From: QHXN01 sp032162705
Lineage (GTDB): Bacteria; Acidobacteriota; Blastocatellia; Pyrinomonadales; Pyrinomonadaceae
Length of the DNA stretch: 64,000 bases
Direction: 5' to 3'
Assembly: GCA_032162705.1 (NCBI GenBank)
Contig: JAVRON010000144.1
Coordinates: forward strand, 1-64,000
Part shown: one piece after another, positions 26,188 through 34,705 of the stretch
How the letters are laid out: each line of letters starts with the position of its first letter
Numbering within the stretch: the stretch's first letter is position 1
Translations under genes and position numbers: made by a program
The notes under the pieces: model-generated
The model's database searches: none
The model's input: only the letters and a program-made list of their open reading frames with translations
Told to the model about the DNA's origin: nothing

Positions 26188-27915
26188 ATGTCTGAGTTAA
26201 TCGTCAACTACCCTGACCGCGCGCCAGAACGTCTCCCGCTGGGTCGCTTGCGCATCACCATCGGGCGCTCGGCGCGCAACGACGTGTGTGTGCCCGACCC
26301 GTTCGCCTCGCGCGTCCACGCGGAGGTGCGGCGCGAGGGCGACCAGTATCTGCTGCAAGACCTCGGCTCGGCCAACGGCACTTACTACAACGGCCAGAAG
26401 CTCGAACAGACAATCGTGCTCACGCACGGCGGGCGCGTGCAGATCGGCGAGACCGAGATCGTCTTCAAGGAGAAGGCGACCGAGCGCACGCTTCCCCCCA
26501 CGACCATCGAGGGGGACGCGCCGCTCCCCGAGGCGACCATCGCCTTCGACTCGGCGCAGCACACCACCTCGGGTCTGCTCGAAACAATCGAGGGCGCGCG
26601 CACGCAGACCTCGGGCCGCTTCGACCTCGCGACCATCGTCCCGCAACGTGCCGCCACCACTGCCGCCGCCGCCGTTCAGGGCGACCTGCTCGCGCTCATC
26701 TCAAAGGTCGGCGTCACGCTTCTCGCCTCGGCCACGCTCGACGAGACGCTCAAGCAGGTCGCGCTCCTCGTCTTCGACGCCGTGCCCGCCGAACGTTGTC
26801 TCATCATGCTGCGCGAAGAGGAGTCGGGCGAACTGCGTGTGCGCGCCGCCGAGATGAGCGACCGCCGACCGGAAGTGGGCGAGGTGCGTGTGAGCCGAAC
26901 CATCATCGAAGAGGTCGTCAATCAGGGCCGCTCGGTCTTGACCTCCGACGCGCAGCACGACCCGCGCTTTCGTTCAAGCACCGTCACTTTTCAAGGCATA
27001 CGCTCAGTGCTGGCCGTACCTTTGGGCGTGGGCGAGCGTATCTTCGGCATGATCTACGCCGACTCGCCGCTCGCCACCTCGCGCTTCACCGAAGACCATC
27101 TCAAGGTCTTGACCACGCTCGGCTCGGTCGCCGCCATCCGCGTCGAGAACACGCGACTGCTCGAAGAGCATCTTGAGCAGCAGCGCTTCGAGCGCGAACT
27201 GCAACTGGCGCGCGAGATTCAGCAGCGCTTCCAGCCGACCGCGCCGCCCATCGTCACCGGCTACGAATTGCAGGGCATCAGCTTCCCTTCGTACCAGATC
27301 GGCGGCGACTATTACGACTTCATCCCCTGTGCCGACGGTCGTCTCGTTGTTGCGCTCGGCGACGTATCGGGCAAGGGGACTTCGGCTGCGCTCCTGATGT
27401 CTTCACTCCACGCAGCAGTCCACGCGCAGGTCGCTTCGTGCCGGCCCATCACGGAGACCATCGGCGCGGTCAATCGCTACCTCGCCGACAACACGCCCAC
27501 CAATCGCTTCGTCACGCTCTTCTACGCCGAGCTAGACCCTCTGACCGGCTCGCTCGCCTTCATCAACGCCGGTCACAACCCGCCCATCATCGCGCACGAA
27601 GGCGGCACGCTTGAGCAGTTGGCTGTGGGCGGGCTGCCCCTCGGTATCATGCACGACTTCGACTACCGAGAAGGACGGACGCAACTGCGCGCGGGCGATG
27701 TGCTCGTCGCATACTCCGACGGCGTCACCGAGACCCAGAACCCGAAGGGCGAAGAGTTCGGCACCATCCGTCTTCAGGAGGTCATCACGCAGAACACAGA
27801 CCGCACGGCCTCCGGCATCCGCGACAAGATCGAGTCCGCGCTCTCGGCCTTCGCGCAAGGCACTCCCGCCGTAGACGACATCACGCTCCTCATCTTGAAG
27901 CGTGCGAGCGAATAA
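26188..27915 (+). CDS. FHA-GAF-PP2C (SpoIIE/RsbU-type) protein phosphatase
   Basis: 575 residues. FHA domain at ~1-105 (IGRSARNDV, SRVHAEV, GSANGTYYNG), a linker, a GAF domain at ~165-320 (AERCLIMLREEE, VLAVPLGVGERIFGMIYADS), a short coiled coil (ERELQLAREIQQRFQPTAPP), then a SpoIIE/PP2C-type domain at ~355-575. Its metal-binding motifs are IGGDYYDFI, ALGDVSGKGTSAALLMSS and LVAYSDGVTE, ending with DDITLLIL. All acidic metal ligands appear intact, so it should dephosphorylate Ser/Thr residues, perhaps those made by the clustered kinase or on an anti-sigma antagonist. It closes the signalling cluster. Confidence 0.93.
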   Translation: MSELIVNYPDRAPERLPLGRLRITIGRSARNDVCVPDPFASRVHAEVRREGDQYLLQDLGSANGTYYNGQKLEQTIVLTHGGRVQIGETEIVFKEKATERTLPPTTIEGDAPLPEATIAFDSAQHTTSGLLETIEGARTQTSGRFDLATIVPQRAATTAAAAVQGDLLALISKVGVTLLASATLDETLKQVALLVFDAVPAERCLIMLREEESGELRVRAAEMSDRRPEVGEVRVSRTIIEEVVNQGRSVLTSDAQHDPRFRSSTVTFQGIRSVLAVPLGVGERIFGMIYADSPLATSRFTEDHLKVLTTLGSVAAIRVENTRLLEEHLEQQRFERELQLAREIQQRFQPTAPPIVTGYELQGISFPSYQIGGDYYDFIPCADGRLVVALGDVSGKGTSAALLMSSLHAAVHAQVASCRPITETIGAVNRYLADNTPTNRFVTLFYAELDPLTGSLAFINAGHNPPIIAHEGGTLEQLAVGGLPLGIMHDFDYREGRTQLRAGDVLVAYSDGVTETQNPKGEEFGTIRLQEVITQNTDRTASGIRDKIESALSAFAQGTPAVDDITLLILKRASE

Positions 27916-27937
27916 AGAGCGGGACGCTTACAGAACC

Positions 27938-28065
27938 ATAGCTGTTTGCAATCGAGCGTGCCCGGAAGGCAGTTCACCACAGAGACACAGAGCCACAGCT
28001 AAAGGCAGGAAGCTGTGTCTCTGTGGTTCAAATCGCCTCGGCTACATTCATCTGCAAACAGCTAT
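27938..28065. repeat. 13-bp inverted repeat flanking a family A hairpin
   Basis: ATAGCTGTTTGCA at 27938-27950 and TGCAAACAGCTAT at 28053-28065 are perfect complements and bracket the hairpin at 27973-28030. Terminal inverted repeats around an inner palindrome give the look of a tiny mobile element, but no target-site duplication was recognised. Confidence 0.8.
27973..28030. repeat. family A hairpin (short copy)
   Basis: TTCACCACAGAGACACAG and its complement ending CTGTGGTTCA, with an inner AGCCACAGCT / AGCTGTG pairing. Nested in the 13-bp inverted repeat. Confidence 0.88.
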
Positions 28066-28097
28066 AAGTCCCTGAAGTCTCGAAGGAGAAGCCACGC

Positions 28098-28802
28098 ATG
28101 AAACGCTCGCGAGCCAACCCGCTCATCGCCATCAGCAACCAGTCGAACAAGGTGCTGACCGACTACCAGCTCATCCGCATGATCCCTTCGCTCCAGCGCC
28201 AGATCACCGAGCACTTCCAGCCCGCCTGGGGCACCGGCGCTCAACTTATCTTCTGCGAGCACACGCCGCCGAAGGACGCCTACCAGATCGTCATCCACGA
28301 CAAGGCCACGGCGAAGGACGATCAAGGGTATCTCGGCTATCACTTCTCGCCCGAGGGCTACCCCATCGCCAGCATCTTCGCCATCGACGACATGAACGAA
28401 GACGGCACGATCAGCGATACGCTCTCACACGAAATCCTCGAGATGCTCGTTGACCCGGCCTGCAACCTCTACGCGCACCGCCCGGCGCAGGGCAAACGTC
28501 CCGGGCGCGGCTACTTCTACGAAGTCTGCGACCCCGTGCAGGCGCTGAAGTACGAGATCGACGGCATACTTGTCGCCGACTTCGTCTACCCCGAGTGGTA
28601 CGAGAGTATCTGGAAAGAGGGGTCGCGCAAGTTCGACCATCTGGGCAAAGTCAAACGGCCCTTTCAGGTGCTGCACGGCGGCTACGCCGACATCTTCGAG
28701 CGCGGGCGGCGCGGCTTTGCCACGGTCTGGGGCAGCGGCTCGGGCACGCACAGCAAACGGCACCGGCGCAAGGTGCAACGCAAGACGAGGGGGGAGAAGT
28801 GA
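28098..28802 (+). CDS. hypothetical protein with zincin-like HExxE motif
   Basis: 234 residues, no signal peptide, no TM. The central segment DTLSHEILEMLVDPACN (residues ~112-128) has an HExxE core followed by Asp-Pro, reminiscent of zinc-dependent peptidases or of structural zinc sites. GRGYFYEVCDPVQ follows. The C-terminus is very basic (KRHRRKVQRKTRGEK), perhaps nucleic-acid binding. A phage-like or exported protease role cannot be told from sequence alone. The family was not recognised with confidence. Confidence 0.7.
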   Translation: MKRSRANPLIAISNQSNKVLTDYQLIRMIPSLQRQITEHFQPAWGTGAQLIFCEHTPPKDAYQIVIHDKATAKDDQGYLGYHFSPEGYPIASIFAIDDMNEDGTISDTLSHEILEMLVDPACNLYAHRPAQGKRPGRGYFYEVCDPVQALKYEIDGILVADFVYPEWYESIWKEGSRKFDHLGKVKRPFQVLHGGYADIFERGRRGFATVWGSGSGTHSKRHRRKVQRKTRGEK

Positions 28803-28833
28803 GCAGAGACTAACCGCCGGTGAGATGCAGAGA

Positions 28834-29301
28834 CTAACCGCCGGTGAGACGGCGGACGCTTCGGACGATCCTGTCCGCCGTCTTCTCGCCGACGCCGTCG
28901 AGGAGGTCGAGGCCGCCGCCTTCCGTGAACTTCCGAAGGTCTTCGAGCGAAGAGATTTTGAACTGCTGGTAGAAGGTCGCCGCGGTCTTCGGGCCCACGC
29001 CTTCGACTTCGAGCAGGTCTAAGACCGTCTCGGGCGTCTCCTCCGTCAAGCGCTCCCACGCCTCGAAGGTTCCGCGCTCAAGTAGTTCGACGATCTTGCC
29101 GCTAATGGCTCTGCCCACGCCGGGCAGCGTCCGCAAGCCCTTCAACCCTTCCTCGCGCGCTATCGACGCAACCGAGGACGGCCACGTCTCCAGAGTTTCG
29201 GCGGCGTTGCGATACGAACGCACGCGGAACTTATCCTCGCCGCGAATCTCCAACAGCAGCGCCAACCGCTCGAACCTCCGCGCCATCTCCACATTCGTCA
29301 T
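28834..29301 (-). CDS. stand-alone PolX N-terminal-like helix-hairpin-helix protein
   Basis: 155 residues that align with the first part of family X DNA polymerases/PHP proteins. An 8-kDa lyase-like helical domain (MARRFERLALLLEIRGEDKFRVRSYRNAAETL) is followed by two HhH motifs, LRTLPGVGRAISGKIVELL (residues ~56-74) and LLEVEGVGPKTAATFYQQF (~95-113), and a third, LLDGVGEKTADRIVRSV. The polymerase palm and the PHP nuclease domain are absent. It could bind gapped DNA or process 5'-deoxyribose phosphate ends. It lies downstream of pcrA on the same strand, separated by a family B hairpin. Confidence 0.85.
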   Translation of the reverse strand: MTNVEMARRFERLALLLEIRGEDKFRVRSYRNAAETLETWPSSVASIAREEGLKGLRTLPGVGRAISGKIVELLERGTFEAWERLTEETPETVLDLLEVEGVGPKTAATFYQQFKISSLEDLRKFTEGGGLDLLDGVGEKTADRIVRSVRRLTGG

Positions 29302-29302
29302 A

Positions 29303-29494
29303 AGCCAGTAGACAGTAGACCTGAGAAGTAGACAGTAGACCTGAGAAGTAGACAGTAGACAGTAGACAGTAGTCAGTAGAAAAACCTGAGCGGCACGCCT
29401 TGTCGAAGAACACGCGCACCGCTCATTAGACTACTACTGACTACTGACTACTGACCACTGACCACTGACTACTGACTACTGACTACTGTCTACT
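29303..29494. repeat. family B hairpin (long copy)
   Basis: The left arm contains 'agtagacagtagacctgaga' repeated in tandem before the usual units. The right arm is a long run of 'actgact' units. The loop starts AAAAACCTGAGCG and diverges from the conserved loop. It fills the gap between the PolX-like gene and pcrA. Confidence 0.92.
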
Positions 29495-29498
29495 TGCC

Positions 29499-31952
29499 TC
29501 ATGCTTTCTCTAACCCGGCATACTTTTCGACGAGCTTCTTCTGGCCGAAGCCGGGGAAGCTGACGAGGAGCTTGGCGGCGTCGCCCACGCCCTCGCGGCG
29601 TAGGACGAGGCCGCGACCGTACTTCGGGTGCTTGACGTGCGTGCCGGGCGTGAAGCCGCTGGCCGTCGATGAAGAGGACGACGCGGAAGAGGACGACGCG
29701 GCGCGTCCGCCGCCGGTCGGCGTGGTGGGACGCGGCGTCGGAGGCTGTTGCCGTTGCGGTTGTTGCGATTGTTGTTGCTGTTGCGGGTGCTGCTGTTGCG
29801 GCGTCGGCGGCTGTTGCTGTTTTAGTTTGGCCGCGTCGGCGTTGCGGCGTATGTGTTCGCCGCGCTGGCGGAAGAACTCTGCGATTGAGTCGGCGCTGTC
29901 GTATGTCTTCCCCGTATAGGGCTTCTCCGGCTTCGACGTTTCGCCGCGCAAGACACGCGCCGCGTGGCGCGAGTCCAACGCCGAAGAGCTGCGCGCAAAC
30001 GAGAGCCACGACGCGCCGCGCGAGAGGTCTTCGATTGAGTCGAGCGGCATCTCGTTCAAGAACTGCGAAGGCTCCGAGGCCAGCTCCTCGCCGTAGACGC
30101 GCCGGCGCATCGCGTGCGTGACGTAGAGAAAGCGTTCGGCGCGCGTGATGGCGACGTAGCAGAGGCGTCGCTCCTCTTCAAGCTCGGCCTGATCCGCCGC
30201 CGAGCGCGAGTGCGGGAACAGCCCGTCCTCCATGCCGACGATGAAGACGACGGGGAACTCCAAGCCCTTCGCCGAGTGCATCGTCATCAGCGTGACGGGC
30301 GCATCGCCTTTGTACTGGTCTGTGTCGGAGACGAGCGCGGCGGCATCGATGAAGTCGCGCAGGCCGCCGCCCTCCTCTTCGTCGTAATCGACCGCCGCGT
30401 TGACGAGTTCCTGCAAGTTCTCAAGTCGGCTCTCGGCCTCCTCGCTGTTCTCTGCCTTGAGCGAGTCGGCATAGCCCGTGTCGAGGATGGCCGCCTTGAC
30501 GACCTCTGAGGCGGCCTCCTTCTGCGCGTGCGCGACGAGTCTTTCGATGATCGTCTGGAACTTCTTGAGCGCCGCGACGGCACGCGGGCTAAAGCCCTCG
30601 CCCTGATGGGTGATGATGGCGATGGTCTCCCAGAGCGAGACGCCGAAGTCCTTCGCGCGACGGTCGAGTTCGTCGAGCGTCTGCTTGCCTAAGCCACGCG
30701 TCGGCGTGTTGATGACGCGAAGAAGTGCGACCGAGTCGTGCGGGTTCAAGGCGAGCTTGAGGTACGACACCACATCGCGCACCTCCGCGCGCTCGTAGAA
30801 AGAGAAGCCGCCGACGATGTTGTAGGCTATCCCTGCGCGCCGCAGGGCTTCTTCAAAGACGCGCGACTGGGCGTTGGTTCGATAGAGCACGGCGGCGCGC
30901 ATCTGCCGATCTGCGCGGCGATGCTCTTCGATCTTCGCGGCGACGAAGCGCGCCTCCGATTCGGCATCCATTGCCTGATAGTAGCGGACGGGCGAGCCTT
31001 CGGGGTTGGCCGTCCACAAGGTCTTGTCCTTGCGCTCGGTGTTGTGCTTGATGACGGCGTCGGCGGTGTCGAGGATGGTCTGCGTCGAACGGTAGTTCTG
31101 CTCCAACTTGATCGTACGCGCCTCGGGGTAATGCTGCTCGAAGTTCAGAATGTTCGAGATGTCCGCGCCGCGCCAGCGATAGATACTCTGACTTTCGTCG
31201 CCGACGACGCAGATGTTCTGCTGCTTCTGTGTGAGGAAATTGATGAGCGCGAACTGGAGAGAGTTCGTGTCCTGATACTCATCGACGAGAATATAGCGGA
31301 AGCGTTCGTTGTAGTAGGCGCGCACGTCTTCGCGCTTGCGCAGAAGGCGGACGGCCTTAATCATCAGGTCGTCGAAGTCGAGCGCGTTGTTGTTGACGAG
31401 TCGCTCTTCGTAGAGCTTGAAGACGCGTGAGATGGCCGCGCGCTTCTCGTCGGTGTATTCGGCGCGTGCGGCGTATCCTTCGGCGTCGAGGCCGGAGTTC
31501 TTCGAGTGGCTGATGGCGCTCTGCGTCTGCCGCGGCGCGAGCCGCTGGTCGTCGTAGCCGAGGTCTTTGATGCAAGCCTTGATGACGCGCGACGAGTCGT
31601 CCTGATCGTAGATGGTGAACGAGCGCGTGTAGCCCTCTTCGAGTTTCTCGATGTCGCGCCGGAGCATCCGCACGCACAAGCTGTGGAAGGTCGAGACGAG
31701 CGGCGCGCTCTCAAGCCTCTGGCCTTCGAGCAGGCGCTTGACGCGCTCGCGCATCTCCTGCGCGGCCTTGTTCGTGAAGGTGACGGCGAGGATGTTGTAC
31801 GGCGCAACATTGCGCTCGGATATTAGATAAGCGATGCGGACGGTGATGACGCGCGTCTTCCCAGACCCCGCGCCCGCGAGAATGAGCAGCGGCCCGTCGG
31901 TCATCTCGACGGCCTCGCGCTGTCGCTCGTTGAGTGATGATAATAAGTCCAT
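29499..31952 (-). CDS. pcrA: ATP-dependent DNA helicase PcrA/UvrD
   Basis: 817 residues, superfamily 1A. The N-terminal Q motif LNERQREAVE and Walker A GAGSGKT (residues ~28-34), motif II VDEYQDTN, motif III GDESQSIYRWRGAD, motif IV EQNYRST, motif V MTMHSAKGLEFPVVF and motif VI VAITRAE are all present. The 3'-5' unwinding acts in nucleotide excision repair, replication restart and removal of recombinase. The C-terminal linker (residues ~700-760) is a Gln/Pro/Ser low-complexity stretch. It ends with the Tudor-like PcrA tail (TPGTHVKHPKYGRGLVLRREG). Complete, normal length. Confidence 0.95.
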   Translation of the reverse strand: MDLLSSLNERQREAVEMTDGPLLILAGAGSGKTRVITVRIAYLISERNVAPYNILAVTFTNKAAQEMRERVKRLLEGQRLESAPLVSTFHSLCVRMLRRDIEKLEEGYTRSFTIYDQDDSSRVIKACIKDLGYDDQRLAPRQTQSAISHSKNSGLDAEGYAARAEYTDEKRAAISRVFKLYEERLVNNNALDFDDLMIKAVRLLRKREDVRAYYNERFRYILVDEYQDTNSLQFALINFLTQKQQNICVVGDESQSIYRWRGADISNILNFEQHYPEARTIKLEQNYRSTQTILDTADAVIKHNTERKDKTLWTANPEGSPVRYYQAMDAESEARFVAAKIEEHRRADRQMRAAVLYRTNAQSRVFEEALRRAGIAYNIVGGFSFYERAEVRDVVSYLKLALNPHDSVALLRVINTPTRGLGKQTLDELDRRAKDFGVSLWETIAIITHQGEGFSPRAVAALKKFQTIIERLVAHAQKEAASEVVKAAILDTGYADSLKAENSEEAESRLENLQELVNAAVDYDEEEGGGLRDFIDAAALVSDTDQYKGDAPVTLMTMHSAKGLEFPVVFIVGMEDGLFPHSRSAADQAELEEERRLCYVAITRAERFLYVTHAMRRRVYGEELASEPSQFLNEMPLDSIEDLSRGASWLSFARSSSALDSRHAARVLRGETSKPEKPYTGKTYDSADSIAEFFRQRGEHIRRNADAAKLKQQQPPTPQQQHPQQQQQSQQPQRQQPPTPRPTTPTGGGRAASSSSASSSSSTASGFTPGTHVKHPKYGRGLVLRREGVGDAAKLLVSFPGFGQKKLVEKYAGLEKA

Positions 31953-31968
31953 AAAAGAAGTAGACAGT

Positions 31969-32075
31969 AGACAGTAGACAGTAGTCAGTAGAAATACATT
32001 CGCTATTGAATCATGCGGGTATCAGCGTCAGCCGTCTCAGCGCGGAGCGCTACTGACTACTGACTACTGTCTACT
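31969..32075. repeat. family B hairpin with conserved loop
   Basis: 'acagtag' and 'tgactac' arms around the loop that shares the landmarks CATTCGCTATTGAATC, GTATCAGCGTCAG and GCGCGGAGCG with other copies. The right arm carries the TAG stop of the isochorismatase-like gene. Confidence 0.95.
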
Positions 32076-32628
32076 TAATCAGTTTCTGAATCGCCTTGAA
32101 CTGCTCGTGGCGGGCGTCGCGCATCAACTCGAAGAGCGCCAGCTCAGTCGAGGAGGGAAGCGCGCCGGAGCGCAGCATCTTCTCAAAGCCGATTTGCCGA
32201 TTGTGTGTGGTGCGCGAGGAGATGCAGTCCGTGAGCAGGTGAACCTGAAGCCCGAGTGCGAGCAGGTCGTGCGCGGTCTGGTTGACGCAGACGTGTGCCT
32301 CGATGCCGCACAGAAGGATTTGGCGTGCGCCCGCCGTTTCGAGCCGCGCGACAAACTCCTGCGCGCCGCAGGAGCTGAAGGCCGTCTTCTCGACGGCCTC
32401 AAAGTCTTCGGGTAGGACGGCGCGTATCTCTTTGGCCGTGCGACCCAAGCCTTTCGGATACTGCTCGGTGACGATGACGCTCAGGCCGAGGAGTCGCGCG
32501 GCGCGGGAGACGCGCGCGACGCGCGCGGCCAGCTCGGCGAAGTCCGGAATGTGTTCGCGGAAAGCCTCCTGCACGTCGATGACGGCGAGCGCCGTCCGGC
32601 TCAGGTCGAGCGTGTTTTCGTGTCGCAT
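32071..32628 (-). CDS. isochorismatase-family (cysteine) hydrolase
   Basis: 185 residues from the ATG at 32628, chosen for GAGGGG 8 nt upstream. The fold starts at TALAVIDVQEAF with the catalytic Asp. The Lys is in VTEQYPKGLG and the nucleophile Cys in LCGIEAHVCVNQTAHDLL, so the Asp-Lys-Cys triad is intact. Members hydrolyse isochorismate, nicotinamide or related amides and ethers. The EQYPKGLG form is nearest to the ISOC1/YcaC-like subgroup of unknown substrate. The stop codon comes from the adjacent hairpin arm. Confidence 0.88.
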   Translation of the reverse strand: MRHENTLDLSRTALAVIDVQEAFREHIPDFAELAARVARVSRAARLLGLSVIVTEQYPKGLGRTAKEIRAVLPEDFEAVEKTAFSSCGAQEFVARLETAGARQILLCGIEAHVCVNQTAHDLLALGLQVHLLTDCISSRTTHNRQIGFEKMLRSGALPSSTELALFELMRDARHEQFKAIQKLIK

Positions 32629-32751
32629 TTTGTTCGCCCCTCGTTCGTCGAGCATTTAAGCACACCAGGACGCGCGCACAAAACGGGAGCGGAGAAAGCC
32701 AAGGATGGGGGCGTGTGGGTCGCCGGGCCTGTATCAAGAGGAGTTAAAAAC

Positions 32752-32843
32752 TTCACCGCAGAGGCGCTGAGGACGGAGAGGTGGCGCAGAGAATACTCAA
32801 CCCTCTGCGCTTCCTCTGTGTACTCAGCGCCTCTGCGGTGAAC
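32752..32843. repeat. family A-like hairpin (ttcaccgcagaggcgctgag arms)
   Basis: A variant with 'gcagagg/gcgctga' units. Arms TTCACCGCAGAGGCGCTGAG and the complement ending TCTGCGGTGAA, with a secondary pairing between CGCAGAG and CTCTGCG inside. Confidence 0.9.
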
Positions 32844-32906
32844 TGTCGCGGATATTGCTCAACTCTGACAACAAAGACGGTCAGGCTAAAGCACGGAATA
32901 GAATTT

Positions 32907-33839
32907 TTAAAGTTTGCCTGCGGCGCGCTTGGCCTCTTCGACCAGACGCTTGAGCCGCGCGATCTTCTGTTCGGTCGTCTCGCCGGGCTGTGGATGAAAC
33001 TCGGGCGCGACCTTGAAGCCCGAGCCTGCGGCCTTCTTCGGCTTGGGCTTGTCTTCGACCGCAGGCTCGCTTGCGGCCTTCGGCCTCTCGTCTTTCGGTG
33101 CGCCGGGCGTCAGCTCGGTCGAAGCTTGCGTGTCGAGGTCGGAGACAGTCTCGGCCCCTGCGGCGGGCGAAGCGGTGGCGGCGGTCGGACTCAAGGGCGC
33201 GGCTGAAGCCTCTCCGGTCGCGGCCTGCGCCTCGGCAGCGGGGCGGTGCGCGTCGGCTGATGCGGAAGAGTCAACGACGGGGACAGCCGGCTCAGTCGCG
33301 GCAGGCTTCGCACTCGTCACAGGCTTCGCGGTCGCGATGGGCTTTGCGGTCGCGGCTGGTTTCGCGGTCGCGGCAGTCTCGGTCGCGGCTGCCTTTATCG
33401 CGGCGGGCTTCGACGAAGCGACGTGGCGTGGCTTAGGTGCTCCGCGCCAGTTGGGCGCAGGGTAGTCGTAGGCCGGGAGCGTGCCGCCCGCGGCCTGTAG
33501 GATGGCGGCGAGGTCGCGCTCGACATAGCGGCTCTGCTTTCGCGTGTCGCGCATGTGCCCCATCGGGGGCCCCATGTAGAGCGCGCCGCACGCCTGGCAT
33601 CCGTGGAGCACGTCGTCGCCGCGCAGGAAGGCTCCGGCAGGATGCTGCGTGTTGAGTTGCTTGAGATGTCCGTTGCAGAGCTTGCCCTTCTCGTTCTTCT
33701 CGTTGCACACGGTCTGCCCCGGCACAAAGCGTTTCGGGACGCCTGGCTCCGACTCCTGCTGCTCGGTCGGGGCCTGCTTCGCGACCGCATCGGTCTTAAC
33801 CGCATCGGTCTTACTCGTCTGGTTCGCTTCGCTCGACAT
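32907..33839 (-). CDS. hypothetical protein with Cys4 site and Ala/Lys-rich tail
   Basis: 310 residues. The N-terminal third holds a likely zinc site made of CNEKNEKGKLCNG and GCQACGALYMG (Cys-x8-Cys and Cys-x2-Cys). The middle is a low-complexity run of Ala, Lys, Pro and Thr with AKPxATAKP repeats (residues ~145-200), followed by another Ala/Glu-rich stretch. A helical end TEQKIARLKRLVEEAKRAAG closes the protein. The Lys/Ala/Pro tract is reminiscent of histone H1-like DNA-binding tails. The true function is unknown. Confidence 0.75.
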   Translation of the reverse strand: MSSEANQTSKTDAVKTDAVAKQAPTEQQESEPGVPKRFVPGQTVCNEKNEKGKLCNGHLKQLNTQHPAGAFLRGDDVLHGCQACGALYMGPPMGHMRDTRKQSRYVERDLAAILQAAGGTLPAYDYPAPNWRGAPKPRHVASSKPAAIKAAATETAATAKPAATAKPIATAKPVTSAKPAATEPAVPVVDSSASADAHRPAAEAQAATGEASAAPLSPTAATASPAAGAETVSDLDTQASTELTPGAPKDERPKAASEPAVEDKPKPKKAAGSGFKVAPEFHPQPGETTEQKIARLKRLVEEAKRAAGKL

Positions 33840-33965
33840 AAGGTTTAGGGTCGGATTCCTTTTCGCTCAATTTAAGAAAGGCGTGGGTCGTCGCCCGCGT
33901 GCAAAGCCGGACTCGAATCTTACGCGCGCGCCGAGAGGCGCGTCAACGAAGAAAACTATGAAGTC

Positions 33966-34022
33966 GGAACGCTGAACGATAGAACTGTAAGACAAGTGGT
34001 TTTCAGTTCAGCGTTCAGCGTT
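33966..34022. repeat. family F short hairpin (gttcagcgttc arms)
   Basis: GAACGCTGAAC at ~33967 pairs with GTTCAGCGTTC at ~34012-34022; inner AACTG pairs with CAGTT. The 3' side continues in a run of 'cattcatc' units. It lies upstream of the Nudix gene. Confidence 0.7.
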
Positions 34023-34048
34023 CATCATTCATCGTTTATGATGCGTGC

Positions 34049-34516
34049 ATGCTAAAGAGTCTGCTGGCAGGGTTGTGGCGCGGGTCGCCGAGGTTCGTGC
34101 GGAGGGCGGGCGTGTGGATGACGCAGTCGCGCTTCGCCGTGACGGCCGGAGCGGTCATCTCGGACGAGCGCGGGCGCGTGCTGCTGCTCCGCCACGTCTT
34201 GCGCAAGGGGAGCGGGTGGGGAATACCGGGCGGCTTCCTCAAGGCCGGCGAGCAGCCGGAAGAGGCTATCCGGCGCGAGCTGCGCGAAGAGACGGGGCTT
34301 GAACTCGACGACGTGGAACTGATCTCCGTGCGCACGCTCCAACACGTCCGTCAGATCGAGATCATCTTCCGCGGCTCGATGCGCGCGGCGGCAGCCGTAG
34401 GCCCTTTGGAGAAGAGCTTCGAGATCGACCGCGCCGAGTGGTTTGCGCGCGATGCACTGCCCGAGTCCTTAGGCCGGGATCAGCGGCGACTCATCGACAG
34501 CGTGCTCCCCCGCTAG
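34049..34516 (+). CDS. Nudix hydrolase
   Basis: 155 residues. The Nudix box is intact at ~60-82: GGFLKAGEQPEEAIRREL, then REETG, matching G-x5-E-x7-REUxEExGU. Members hydrolyse nucleoside diphosphates linked to another group, such as oxidised nucleotides, NADH or ADP-ribose. The substrate cannot be told from the box. A short basic N-terminus precedes the fold. Length is normal for the family. Confidence 0.88.
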   Translation: MLKSLLAGLWRGSPRFVRRAGVWMTQSRFAVTAGAVISDERGRVLLLRHVLRKGSGWGIPGGFLKAGEQPEEAIRRELREETGLELDDVELISVRTLQHVRQIEIIFRGSMRAAAAVGPLEKSFEIDRAEWFARDALPESLGRDQRRLIDSVLPR

Positions 34517-34558
34517 AGCAAACGCGCCCGAGTAATGGTATGCTTCCGCCGTTCAAAG

Positions 34559-34681
34559 AAGGGATGAGGGATGAAAGAAGCGATGAACGCGGAACGATGA
34601 AGGATGAACTGAAGGCAACTTGATTTCAGTTCATCCTTCATCGTTCCGCGTTCATCCCTCTGCCCTCATCCCTCATCCCTT
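34559..34681. repeat. family F hairpin (gatgaggg/atgaa arms)
   Basis: Left arm 34559-34612 and right arm ~34626-34681 are nearly perfect complements: GAACGCGGAACGATGAAGGA pairs with TCCTTCATCGTTCCGCGTTC. A 13-nt loop. It sits between the Nudix and PyrE-like genes. Confidence 0.92.
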
Positions 34682-34705
34682 AATCCACGGAGAGAGTAGA
34701 CGAAC

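Noticed and set aside
20683..27915. Type VI secretion post-translational module (PpkA/PppA/Fha)
   Set aside because: No TssA-M, Hcp or VgrG genes are in the window; kinase and phosphatase architectures fit general FHA signalling.
29819..29919. Gln-rich stretch in PcrA as a frameshift or assembly error
   Set aside because: The frame stays open on both sides and the C-terminal PcrA tail resumes in frame; low-complexity linkers are common in this position.
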